NCBI GenBank assembly: GCA_003530935.1
Contig: DPEO01000064.1
Span: forward strand, 1 to 12,514
Source of the DNA: Desulfomicrobiaceae bacterium
GTDB lineage: Bacteria > Desulfobacterota > Desulfovibrionia > Desulfovibrionales > Desulfomicrobiaceae
DNA: 12,514 nt
Direction: 5' to 3'
The notes beneath the pieces are model-generated. The model saw nothing but the letters and a program-made list of their open reading frames with translations, ran no database searches and was not told the origin of the DNA. The first letter of the stretch is position 1; the number at the start of each line of letters is the position of its first letter. Of the stretch, positions 5,509-12,514 are shown in pieces. The translations under genes and the position numbers were made by a program.

Positions 5509-7473
5509 ATGTCGCGGATTACCTTGCAGGCGGTCTCCAAGTCTTTTGGCGGCCGCGATCTTTTTACTGGTCTTTCCCTGGAGGTCCATGCCGGGACCCG
5601 CTTGGCCTTGGTGGGGCCCAACGGCTGCGGTAAATCCACGCTGCTCAAGATCGTGGCCGGAGAAGTGGAGCCCGACGCCGGAAGCGTGCATATCCCCCGC
5701 GGAAGCCGCGTCGGCTATGTGGAGCAGGAGCTCTCGGCCGACCAATTGGCCATGGCTTTGGAAGACTTCGTTCTGGAAACCATCCCTTCGTGGGGGGAGT
5801 TCTGGCAGAAGTGGCGTGCCGCAGTGGACGCGGGCGATACTGCGGCCCTGGAGCGCCTGGCCGCGCGCCAGGCGGAGTTGGAGGCCCAGTACGGCTACAA
5901 TCCGGAGCACCGCGCCCATGCCATTTTGGCGGGCTTGGGTTTTGCCCCCACGACGCTGCGGCGGCCCGTGGAGGCGCTCAGCGGCGGTTGGCGGGAGCGG
6001 GCCAAGTTGGCCCGGGTCCTGGTGGCCGGCGCGGACATCCTGTTGCTCGACGAGCCCACCAATCATCTCGACCTGGACGCCGTGGAATGGCTGGAAAGCT
6101 ACGTGACCCAGTTTCCCGGCGTGGTGCTGTTTGTGGCCCATGACCGCTACTTTTTGGACCGGGTGGCCACCAAGACCCTTTTTCTCGGCGGCGGTAAGCC
6201 CCTGCTTCGGGACGGCAACTTCAGCCAATTCGTAGAGTGGTTCGAGGAGCGGGCCGCCCAGGCCCAGCGGGAGGCCGCCAAGCTCCGCGAGGAGATCGCC
6301 CGCAAGCAGGCCTTTGTGGATCGTTTCCGATACAAAGCCACCAAGGCCCGCCAGGCCCAGAGTCGGCTCGGGCAGATCGCCCGCCTCAAGGATCAGCTCC
6401 AGGACATGGAGCCAGCGCGCCGGGCGCGTTCCCTCTCCTTTTCTTGGCCGGAACCGGACCCCGGCAACCAGACCGTGGTCTCTGCGGTGGACTTGGGATT
6501 TGCCTTCGCCGACGCGCCGCTTTTCGCCAATCTCAATTTTCATCTTTACCGCGGGCAGAAGGTGGCTTTAGTGGGCCCCAATGGTCGGGGAAAATCCACG
6601 CTGCTCAAACTCATCACCGGGCACTTAGAGCCCACCGCCGGCTCGGTGAGTGTCGGATCGTCCATCACCATCGGCTATTTCAGTCAGCATCAAACGGAGG
6701 TTCTACGCCCGCACTTTCCGGTATTGGCGGAACTCAAGCGTTTGGCCTCCCCGGCGTGCACGGATTTTCAACTCAAGTCCGTGCTCGGGCTCTTCCTTTT
6801 GGGAGAGAGCTATTGGGACAAGAAGGTGGAGGCCCTGTCCGGCGGGGAGAAGAACCGTTTGGTGCTTGCCCATCTCTTCCTCAAGCGCGCCAATTTTTTG
6901 GTGCTCGATGAGCCGACCAACCACCTGGACATGGAAAGCCGCGAGGCCCTGGTGGAGGCCCTGGAGAGCTATTCCGGCACGGTGCTGGTGGTGGCCCATG
7001 ATCGCTACCTCCTCTCCCAGGTCACGGACGAGATTTGGGAGCTCACCCCCTCGGGCATCGTGGCGCATCACTTCGGCTTTGAAGAATACATGCGCCGTAA
7101 GGCGGATGCCGCCAGCGCGGCGTCGGCGGACACCCCTTCCACCCCGACCAAAGCCGCATCGCGGCCTGCCAGTCGGGAGGAGCTCAAGGCGCAGCGCCGG
7201 CAGCAGGCGGAAGCCCGTAACCGCATCTCTCGGCAGCTCAAACCCCTGCGGGAGCGCTACGCGGCCTTGGATGCGCAGCTCGACGCAGTCCTTGCGGAAC
7301 ACGGAGAGGTCGAAATCCAGCTGGCCGACCCTGCCACCTACGCGGACGCTGCCCTCGCGCAGGAGCTTGGGCGTCGTTTTGCCGAGCTCTCTCGCGCGGC
7401 CGAAGACCTGATGACGGACCTTGCCTATTTGGAGCGGGAGATTCAGGAGTTGGAACGGTGTCTGCCGGGATAG
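5509..7473 (+). CDS. ABC-F family ATPase (Uup/YheS type)
   Basis: A 654-residue soluble protein with two ABC ATPase domains and no membrane segment, as in the ABC-F family, whose members bind the ribosome E site and help stalled translation or resistance. Domain 1 has Walker A GPNGCGKST (36-44), signature LSGGW (157-161) and Walker B with D181-E182 in LLLDEPTNHLD. Domain 2 has Walker A GPNGRGKST (356-364), LSGGE (443-447) and Walker B D467-E468. Between them is the charged linker (about 245-310, AAQAQREAAKLREEIARKQA onward) that contacts the ribosome in this family. A Ser/Thr/Pro/Ala-rich stretch then leads to a C-terminal coiled coil (about 555-654), as in Uup and YheS. The start touches the preceding stop (TAA then ATG) and has no clear ribosome site, so translation is probably coupled. 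The stop overlaps the next gene by 16 bases. Exact subfamily is not settled. Confidence 0.93.
   Translation: MSRITLQAVSKSFGGRDLFTGLSLEVHAGTRLALVGPNGCGKSTLLKIVAGEVEPDAGSVHIPRGSRVGYVEQELSADQLAMALEDFVLETIPSWGEFWQKWRAAVDAGDTAALERLAARQAELEAQYGYNPEHRAHAILAGLGFAPTTLRRPVEALSGGWRERAKLARVLVAGADILLLDEPTNHLDLDAVEWLESYVTQFPGVVLFVAHDRYFLDRVATKTLFLGGGKPLLRDGNFSQFVEWFEERAAQAQREAAKLREEIARKQAFVDRFRYKATKARQAQSRLGQIARLKDQLQDMEPARRARSLSFSWPEPDPGNQTVVSAVDLGFAFADAPLFANLNFHLYRGQKVALVGPNGRGKSTLLKLITGHLEPTAGSVSVGSSITIGYFSQHQTEVLRPHFPVLAELKRLASPACTDFQLKSVLGLFLLGESYWDKKVEALSGGEKNRLVLAHLFLKRANFLVLDEPTNHLDMESREALVEALESYSGTVLVVAHDRYLLSQVTDEIWELTPSGIVAHHFGFEEYMRRKADAASAASADTPSTPTKAASRPASREELKAQRRQQAEARNRISRQLKPLRERYAALDAQLDAVLAEHGEVEIQLADPATYADAALAQELGRRFAELSRAAEDLMTDLAYLEREIQELERCLPG
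7445..7449 (+). promoter_or_regulatory. Ribosome binding site deciding a GTG start
   Basis: AGGAG inside the 3' end of the ABC-F gene lies eight bases before GTG 7458. It supports that GTG as the start of the Nudix gene over the in-frame ATG at 7485. Confidence 0.7.
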
Positions 7474-7904
7474 AGGCGCACGTGATGCTCGTGGTGGCCG
7501 GGATCTTGGCCCGCCGCGGCCCGGAGATCTTCCTTGCCCGCAGGCCGGAGCGCAAGCGTCTGGGGGGGCTGTGGGAGTTCCCCGGCGGCAAGGTGGATGC
7601 AGGAGAGGGCCTGCATGCCGCGCTCTCCCGTGAGCTGACCGAAGAATTGGGGATCACGGTTCGTGCGGCTTGCCTCTGGAAAAGCGTGGAGAAACGGGAT
7701 AGGGATTCGGTCCTGAGGCTTGCCGTGTTTCACGTCGCTTCCTGGGAAGGGGAACCTGTGCCCCGGGAAGGGCAGCATGTGGGGTGGTTTTCGCCACGCC
7801 AGGCTTTGGAATTGCCGCTGGTGGATGTCGATGCGGCGCTGCTGGCGGAATTGGTGCGACAGCACGACCAGGAGGGCGTATGGCCATTTTTCTGTACCGG
7901 GTGA
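7458..7904 (+). CDS. MutT-type Nudix hydrolase (8-oxo-dGTP diphosphatase-like)
   Basis: A 148-residue single Nudix domain. The box is complete: G44-x5-E50-x7-R58-E59-L-T-E62-E63-L-G-I. It is preceded by RRPERKRLGGLWEFPGGK, which is typical of MutT enzymes that hydrolyse 8-oxo-dGTP and so clean the nucleotide pool. GTG 7458 is the chosen start, with AGGAG eight bases upstream. It overlaps the ABC-F stop by 16 bases and the pilC start by 25, so it lies within one transcript. With MutY nearby it may be one half of the 8-oxoguanine defence, but Nudix substrate choice cannot be read from the box alone, and thiamine- or other nucleotide-directed relatives look alike; for that reason no gene symbol is given. 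Confidence 0.88.
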   Translation: MSAGIEAHVMLVVAGILARRGPEIFLARRPERKRLGGLWEFPGGKVDAGEGLHAALSRELTEELGITVRAACLWKSVEKRDRDSVLRLAVFHVASWEGEPVPREGQHVGWFSPRQALELPLVDVDAALLAELVRQHDQEGVWPFFCTG

Positions 7905-9088
7905 AGACCCGCGGCGGGCGGACCCTCAAGGGGGAGATGGACGCCCCGTCCGCGGATGTCGTGGAAGCCGCCCTGCGGCGTAAAGGCTACCAGGAAATCA
8001 AGGTCAAGCCCAAGCCCAAAGACCTTCTGGAAGGCACCTTCCTGGAAGGCGGGGTCAGCGATCGCGACATGGTGGTCTTCAGCCGGCAATTCGCCACCAT
8101 GATCAATGCCGGCGTGCCCATCCTCCAGTCCCTGCAAATTTTGAGCGAGCAGACGGAAAACCCCAAGCTGCGGCGGCGCCTCTACAGTATCCGCGCCGAT
8201 ATCGAGGGCGGAAGCTCGTTGTTCGATGCCCTCAAAAAATATCCGGATATCTTCGATTCCCTCTACACCAACATGGTCAATGCCGGTGAGGCCGGCGGTA
8301 TCCTGGACCAGGTACTCTTGCGCCTGGCCGACTACATCGAAAAGGCAGCCAAGCTCAAGGCCAAGATCAAAGGGGCCATGATCTACCCCGCGGTGGTGGT
8401 GACCGTGGCCATTGCCGTCATCGCCGTGATCCTGATCTTCGTCATCCCCACCTTCAAGACCATGTTCGAGTCCATGGGGGGCAGCCTGCCGGCGCCCACG
8501 GTGTTCGTCATCAACTTGAGTAATTTTGTCGTCAACAACTTTTTGCTTCTCCTCGGCGGTGCTGTGGCCGCCTTTGTGGCCTTCAAGCTTTTTTACCGCT
8601 GGGAAAAGGGGCAGATCCTGGTGGACCGATGGGTGCTCTTTTTGCCGGTGTTTGGCCCGCTCCTTCGCAAGGCCGCGGTGGCCAAGTTCAGCCGTACTCT
8701 TTCCACCATGGTCTCCAGCGGCGTGCCTATCCTGAACGCCCTCGACATCGTCTCCAAGACTTCGGGAAACAAAACCGTGGAATTGGGCGTGCTCGATGCG
8801 CGTAAGTCCATCGCTGAAGGCCAGACCCTGGCGGAGCCTCTGGAAGAGACCGGGGTGTTCCCGCCCATGGTCATTCACATGATCTCCATCGGTGAGGCCA
8901 CGGGTGCTTTGGACACCATGCTCGGGAAGATCGCCGACTTCTATGACGACGAGGTGGACGTGGCCGTGGAATCCCTCACCTCGCTTATCGAGCCGGTGAT
9001 GATCGTATTTCTGGGTGTGGTGGTGGGCGGCCTGGTCATCAGTATGTACCTGCCCATTTTCTCCATCGCGGACGTGGTCTCCAAATAA
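7880..9088 (+). CDS. pilC: PilC/GspF family inner-membrane platform protein
   Basis: PilC (or GspF in type II secretion) is the inner-membrane platform on which the pilus assembly ATPase acts. The 402-residue length is normal. There are two T2SSF repeats: the first about 68-191 (FSRQFATMINAGVPILQSL, then NMVNAGEAGGILDQVLLRLADY), the second about 270-394 (FSRTLSTMVSSGVPILNALD, then MISIGEATGALDTMLGKIADFY). Three hydrophobic segments, about 169-191, 217-238 and 371-394, match the family topology. ATG 7880 has AGGAGG four bases upstream and gives the usual MAIFLYRVKT start; longer upstream reading is Nudix coding sequence. No pilB, pilT, pilin or secretin gene is in the window, so this copy is separated from its partners here. 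PilC is preferred over GspF by general look only. Confidence 0.9.
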   Translation: MAIFLYRVKTRGGRTLKGEMDAPSADVVEAALRRKGYQEIKVKPKPKDLLEGTFLEGGVSDRDMVVFSRQFATMINAGVPILQSLQILSEQTENPKLRRRLYSIRADIEGGSSLFDALKKYPDIFDSLYTNMVNAGEAGGILDQVLLRLADYIEKAAKLKAKIKGAMIYPAVVVTVAIAVIAVILIFVIPTFKTMFESMGGSLPAPTVFVINLSNFVVNNFLLLLGGAVAAFVAFKLFYRWEKGQILVDRWVLFLPVFGPLLRKAAVAKFSRTLSTMVSSGVPILNALDIVSKTSGNKTVELGVLDARKSIAEGQTLAEPLEETGVFPPMVIHMISIGEATGALDTMLGKIADFYDDEVDVAVESLTSLIEPVMIVFLGVVVGGLVISMYLPIFSIADVVSK

Positions 9089-9108
9089 CCGGAAGGAAGA
9101 GTTATCCC

Positions 9109-10005
9109 ATGCGCATTGACGAGCTCCTTGCAACCGGTCGGCCGTTTCTCTCCTTGGAGTTCTTTCCTCCCAAGGATCGACGGCTGTGGCCGGGGTTTTT
9201 CGATACCGTTCGCGCCCTTGCACCCGTGAAGCCGCTTTTTTGCTCGGTGACCTACGGGGCCGGGGGCTCCACCCAGCACAACACCCTGGAGATCGGGGTG
9301 CGTCTCAAGCAGGAATACGGCTTGGAGCCGCTCACGCACCTTACCTGCGTGGGGGCCAGCGAGGCCCGCTTGCGGGCCTTTTTGGGGCCGCTTGTGGAAA
9401 ATGGCGTGGAGAATGTTCTCGCCCTGCGCGGGGATCCGCCGCGGGGGGAGAGCCAATTTCGGCCCGAGAGCGATCAATTCCAACACGCTTCGGATTTGGT
9501 GCGCTTTATCGTGAGCGAGTATCCTGGGGTATGCATCGGCGTGGCCGGGTACCCGGAAAAGCACCCCGAGGCCCGCTCCATGGAAGAGGATCTGGTGTTT
9601 CTCAAGCACAAGGTGGAGGCCGGGGCGAGTTTTGTCATCACCCAACTCTTCTTCGACAACGACATCTATTTCCGCTTCGTGGACCGCGCCCGCGCCATTG
9701 GCATCGATGTGCCCATCATCCCCGGGGTGCTGCCGGTGCAAAACCTCCCGGCGCTCCACCGGATGCTTTCCTTTTGCGGGGCGAGCATCCCGAAGGATTT
9801 CTTGGAAGACCTCACCCGCGCCCATGAACGCTACGGCGACGCCGGTGTGCGCGGGCTTGGCCTCGGCTACGCCATGCGCCAGGCCGCGGACCTCTTGCAA
9901 AGGGGCGCCCCTGGGGTGCATTTGTACACGCTCAACAAGGCCGATGCATGCCTGGAGATCGGGCGTCATGTGGCCCAATACTTGGGACTGGGAGGAGAAC
10001 GCTGA
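9109..10005 (+). CDS. metF: 5,10-methylenetetrahydrofolate reductase
   Basis: MetF reduces methylene-THF to methyl-THF with FAD, supplying the methyl group for methionine. The protein is 298 residues, the usual bacterial length, forming one TIM barrel. Visible motifs are SLEFFPPK with the catalytic Glu17, FCSVTYGAGGST (44-54), HLTCVGAS (77-84), and LALRGDPP (104-111) with the flavin-facing Asp109. FVITQLFFDN and PIIPGVLPV come later. ATG 9109 is preceded by AAGGAAG. A 20-base spacer follows pilC and its stop shares one base with the asd start (TGATG). In anaerobes the same fold can serve the methyl branch of one-carbon metabolism; no other gene of that pathway is here, so methionine synthesis is the simplest reading. 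Confidence 0.95.
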   Translation: MRIDELLATGRPFLSLEFFPPKDRRLWPGFFDTVRALAPVKPLFCSVTYGAGGSTQHNTLEIGVRLKQEYGLEPLTHLTCVGASEARLRAFLGPLVENGVENVLALRGDPPRGESQFRPESDQFQHASDLVRFIVSEYPGVCIGVAGYPEKHPEARSMEEDLVFLKHKVEAGASFVITQLFFDNDIYFRFVDRARAIGIDVPIIPGVLPVQNLPALHRMLSFCGASIPKDFLEDLTRAHERYGDAGVRGLGLGYAMRQAADLLQRGAPGVHLYTLNKADACLEIGRHVAQYLGLGGER

Positions 10006-11033
10006 TGAGTACGCGTCCTGTTGTGGCCGTGGTGGGGGCGACCGGTGCTGTAGGCCGGGAGATGCTCGATACTTTGGCCCGTCGTCATTTTCCTGCAGCC
10101 GAGGTCCGCGCCTTTGCTTCGGCGCGCTCTGCGGGCACCTTGGTGCCTTTTGGCAATACGGAGCTCACGGTGGAGGAACTCACCGAAGCCTCCTTTGCCG
10201 GCATTGATCTCGCCCTTTTTTCCGCCGGAGGGTCCACCTCGGAGAAGTTCGCCCCCCACGCCGTGGCCGCGGGCTGTGTGGTGGTGGACAACTCCAGCGC
10301 CTGGCGCATGGACCCCCAGGTGCCCTTGGTGGTGCCGGAGGTGAACCCGGACGATCTCGCCTGGCACAAAGGTATCATCGCCAACCCCAATTGTTCCACC
10401 ATCCAGATGGTGGTGGTCCTGAAGCCCCTGCATGATGTGGCCCGCATCAAGCGTGTGGTGGTCTCCACCTATCAGGCGGTGTCCGGCACCGGCCAGAAGG
10501 CCATCGCCGAGTTGGAACGCCAGGTGCGCGAGCTCTTCAACGGCCAGGAGCCCACGGTGACGGTGTACCCGCACCGCATCGCCTTCAACTGCCTGCCGCA
10601 CATCGATGTCTTCTTGGAGAACGAATATACCAAGGAAGAGATGAAGATGGTGCTGGAGACCAAAAAGATCATGGGCGACGATTCCATTCGGGTCACGGCC
10701 ACCACCGTGCGGGTGCCGGTGTTTTATGGGCATAGCGAGAGCGTGAACATCGAGACCGAGAAGAAGCTCTCCGCCAAGGAGGCCCGGGCCATCCTCTCCC
10801 AGGCCCCTGGGGTGCGGGTGCTCGATAACCCTGGAGAGAAGATCTACCCCATGGCCATCCTGGCCGCCGGACAGGACGATACGCTCGTGGGGCGCATCCG
10901 CGAGGACGAGACCATTCCCTGCGGTCTCAACATGTTCATCGTTGCCGACAACATTCGTAAAGGCGCGGCCCTCAACGCGGTGCAGATCGCGGAAGAGCTC
11001 TTGCGCCGGGACCTTTTGCGGGTACCGCGATGA
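10005..11033 (+). CDS. asd: Aspartate-semialdehyde dehydrogenase
   Basis: Asd reduces aspartyl phosphate to aspartate semialdehyde with NADPH, the branch point to lysine and diaminopimelate, threonine and methionine. The 342-residue protein begins with the nucleotide-binding loop VVGATGAVG (9-17). It has SAGGSTSEKFAP, the VVDNSSAWRM segment, the catalytic Cys130 in NPNCSTIQ, the substrate-binding STYQAVSGTGQ, and the VPVFYGHSESVNIE motif carrying the second-half active-site histidine. ATG 10005 has GGAGGAG (9991-9997) seven bases upstream, and the family start (VVAVVGATG) follows at once. It overlaps metF by one base and the next gene by four (ATGA), so translation is probably coupled through all three. 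Identification is secure. Confidence 0.96.
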   Translation: MSTRPVVAVVGATGAVGREMLDTLARRHFPAAEVRAFASARSAGTLVPFGNTELTVEELTEASFAGIDLALFSAGGSTSEKFAPHAVAAGCVVVDNSSAWRMDPQVPLVVPEVNPDDLAWHKGIIANPNCSTIQMVVVLKPLHDVARIKRVVVSTYQAVSGTGQKAIAELERQVRELFNGQEPTVTVYPHRIAFNCLPHIDVFLENEYTKEEMKMVLETKKIMGDDSIRVTATTVRVPVFYGHSESVNIETEKKLSAKEARAILSQAPGVRVLDNPGEKIYPMAILAAGQDDTLVGRIREDETIPCGLNMFIVADNIRKGAALNAVQIAEELLRRDLLRVPR

Positions 11034-11986
11034 CCACTCCGGTGGCGACCCGAGACGAGGTGGTGGCCAAGATTTTGGCTACCCCTCGTCCTGGGGAGGA
11101 AACGATCCTCGCCTTCTACGAGCATCGACTGGGGGTGATCTCCACGGACCCTCGCCTGATGCTCATGCCCGTGGATGACCACTTGGTGCACCGCGGCGAC
11201 GGTGTCTTCGAGACCTTGCGTTTCGAGGACGGCTGTATCTACCAGCTGGAGGCGCACCTGGCGCGTTTGGAGCGTTCTTGCGCCGCCATTGGGCTTGTCC
11301 CGCCCGAACCTTTGGCCGTGGTGCGCGAGCGTATCCTCGACGTGTGCCGGGCCGCGGGGGAGCCCTGCGGCCATGTCTTCGTGCTCGTGGGCCGGGGGCC
11401 TGGCGGGTTTACCTTGGACCCGCGGGAGTGCCCGTGCGCAAGCCTCTACGTGGTGGTGCGGCGCTTCACCCCTAAGCCCGAGCGTTTTTGGGAAGAGGGG
11501 GTCCGCGCTTGGCGGGTGTCCATCCCCCCCAAGCCTTCCTGGCTGGCCGGGATCAAAAGCGTCAACTATCTCCCCAATGTGCTCATGAAGATGGAAGCCG
11601 TGGCCCACGGCGCCGAGTATCCTCTGTGTTTCGACGAGGAGGGTAATCTGGCGGAAGGCGCCACGGAGAACGTGGCCATTGTGGACGCTTCCGGAAACTT
11701 GGTGATCCCGGAACTCAAGCACGCCCTCTTGGGCACCACCCTCAAGCGAACCATGGCCTTGGTGGAGGGGGAAATCCCAGTGGTGGTGCGGCCGGTGCCC
11801 GAGGCGGAGCTCTTCTCCGCCCGCGAGGTGCTGCTTTTGGGCACCAGCATCGATGCCGTGGCTGTGGTGCGCTACAACGATACGCCCGTGGGCGGCGGCG
11901 CTCCGGGGCCGGTGGCGCAGCGCCTGCGCACCCTTCTTCAGGCGGATCGCCGCGCTCATGCGACTCCCCTCCATTGTCCATCTTGA
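11030..11986 (+). CDS. Class IV PLP aminotransferase (PabC / IlvE / D-amino-acid type)
   Basis: The 318-residue protein belongs to fold-type IV PLP enzymes: 4-amino-4-deoxychorismate lyase (PabC), branched-chain aminotransferase (IlvE) and D-amino-acid aminotransferase. Motifs are HRGDGVFETLRFEDG (54-68), the PLP lysine K176 in AGIKSVNYLPNVLMKMEA, and E209 in EGATENVAIVD, which holds the PLP ring nitrogen. LLGTSIDAVAV follows near the end. About 45 residues precede the usual core start. Position after metF and asd would suit a folate (PabC) or amino-acid (IlvE) role, but substrate choice is not readable from these motifs. The start is the ATGA overlap with asd; there is no strong ribosome site, so coupling is likely. 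Its last 29 bases overlap the next gene. Confidence 0.85.
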   Translation: MTTPVATRDEVVAKILATPRPGEETILAFYEHRLGVISTDPRLMLMPVDDHLVHRGDGVFETLRFEDGCIYQLEAHLARLERSCAAIGLVPPEPLAVVRERILDVCRAAGEPCGHVFVLVGRGPGGFTLDPRECPCASLYVVVRRFTPKPERFWEEGVRAWRVSIPPKPSWLAGIKSVNYLPNVLMKMEAVAHGAEYPLCFDEEGNLAEGATENVAIVDASGNLVIPELKHALLGTTLKRTMALVEGEIPVVVRPVPEAELFSAREVLLLGTSIDAVAVVRYNDTPVGGGAPGPVAQRLRTLLQADRRAHATPLHCPS

Positions 11987-12514
11987 TTTAGGTCTGGAGC
12001 TGCGCGGCGGCCAGCGCCAGGCGCTGCTCCTTGGTTCGTGGCTTGCGGGCCAGGGCCTTCCGGTGGCAGTGGGGGTTCCCCGCGCCGCTCCGCTCGTGGG
12101 CGCGCTTGCCGCAGCTGGGGTGCCCGTGGTCCTGCTGCCGTCCCGCCGTGGTCTGGACCCTCGCAATGTGGCGCTTTTGGCGCGGCGCCTTCCCCCCAAG
12201 GCCATCCTCCATACGCACGAAGCGCGGGCCGCGTCCTTGGGCGCTGCTGTGCGTCTTCTGCGGCCGGATGTGCGGTTGGTGCACACCCGTCGCGTGTCGT
12301 ATCCCTTGGGGCGAGGGTGGAGCCGCTGGAAATATGCCCGGGCCGACGCGGTGGTGGCCGTGGGGGCGGATGTGGCCCGGGTGGTGGAGACGTCGGGGGT
12401 GTCCGTGACGGCGGTCATCCCCAGCGCCATTCCCGTGGTGGAGTACCCCCCGCGCACCGGCTGGCATGGCGGACGCATCGGCATCATCGGCGCCTTAACC
12501 CCACAAAAAGGCCA
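11958..12514 (+). CDS. Family 4 glycosyltransferase, 3' end cut off by window
   Basis: An open frame from ATG 11958 to the right edge, 185 codons without a stop. The N-terminal half of a GT-B fold is visible: SIVHLDLGLELRGGQRQALL (5-24) matches the start of family 4 enzymes, where a GG pair after the first strand is followed by a helix beginning RQ. Then come VAVGVPRAAPLVGALAAAGV, the ILHTHEARAA segment (84-93) and LVHTRRVSYPLG. DAVVAVGADVARVV marks the end of domain 1, with IIGALTPQKG at the edge the expected first strand of the nucleotide-sugar domain. The last 29 bases of the aminotransferase gene overlap its start; a weak GGCGG is the only ribosome-site candidate. Likely a cytoplasmic transferase for cell-surface glycan or lipopolysaccharide core; the acceptor is unknown. 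Confidence 0.82.
   Translation, partial: MRLPSIVHLDLGLELRGGQRQALLLGSWLAGQGLPVAVGVPRAAPLVGALAAAGVPVVLLPSRRGLDPRNVALLARRLPPKAILHTHEARAASLGAAVRLLRPDVRLVHTRRVSYPLGRGWSRWKYARADAVVAVGADVARVVETSGVSVTAVIPSAIPVVEYPPRTGWHGGRIGIIGALTPQKG

Noticed and set aside
5344..6543. Open frame of 399 codons on the minus strand opposite the ABC-F gene
   Set aside because: The plus-strand frame carries paired Walker and signature motifs; the antisense translation has none.
7730..9223. Open frame of 497 codons on the minus strand opposite the Nudix gene, pilC and the start of metF
   Set aside because: The translation is rich in His, Asp and Gly in no recognised pattern, and it lies opposite a textbook PilC sequence. 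It is an antisense shadow.
10844..12487. Long open frame of 547 codons on the minus strand, opposite asd, the aminotransferase and the glycosyltransferase
   Set aside because: It is antisense to three well-supported genes and its translation is an Arg/Pro/Ser/His-rich string without domain motifs. Such frames arise from the codon bias of GC-rich genes.
1..12514. Defence system, mobile element, CRISPR array or RNA gene
   Set aside because: No direct-repeat array, transposase, integrase, nuclease-helicase set, toxin-antitoxin pair, tRNA cloverleaf or rRNA segment was seen. The genes form an ordinary housekeeping set of even composition.

Overview
The window is 12.5 kb of gene-dense, GC-rich bacterial chromosome with very short spacers and many overlapping genes. 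Gene content and protein style (GlgA paired with a small CBM48 protein, a MutY carrying a Nudix domain, a GAF-GGDEF protein, a PilC/GspF protein, MetF next to aspartate-semialdehyde dehydrogenase) suggest a Gram-negative deltaproteobacterium (Desulfobacterota), perhaps Desulfovibrionales-like. That placement is recollection of gene style, with no marker gene behind it. I see no rRNA, tRNA, CRISPR, transposase, integrase, toxin-antitoxin or phage gene.

Layout. (1) Bases 1-1324, plus strand: the 3' part of glycogen synthase glgA, overlapped by a 107-residue stand-alone CBM48 protein. (2) Bases 1325-3994, minus strand: a GAF-GGDEF diguanylate cyclase gene that meets the CBM48 gene tail to tail with no spacer, a 153-base regulatory gap, then mutY. 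(3) Bases 4039-5508, plus strand, divergent from mutY: a family 2 glycosyltransferase with an extra C-terminal Rossmann-like domain, then a small acidic protein perhaps related to YbjN. (4) Bases 5509-12514, plus strand: a tightly packed chain of ABC-F ATPase, MutT-type Nudix hydrolase, PilC/GspF, MetF, Asd, class IV aminotransferase (PabC/IlvE type), and a family 4 glycosyltransferase that runs off the right edge.

How the genes fit together. GlgA and the CBM48 protein are an obvious glycogen pair. MutY and MutT are the two nucleotide-level arms of 8-oxoguanine defence, on opposite strands about 3.5 kb apart. MetF, Asd and the class IV aminotransferase share a folate/methionine/aspartate-family theme if the last is PabC. 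The rest of the chain (ABC-F, PilC, two glycosyltransferases) looks like housekeeping genes collected into one transcript.

There is no clear sign of an undescribed system. The points most worth a second look are a sigma-54-like promoter with two overlapping palindromes before the GGDEF gene, the complete Nudix box in MutY, the translationally coupled acidic protein before the ABC-F gene, and the glgA-CBM48 overlap.
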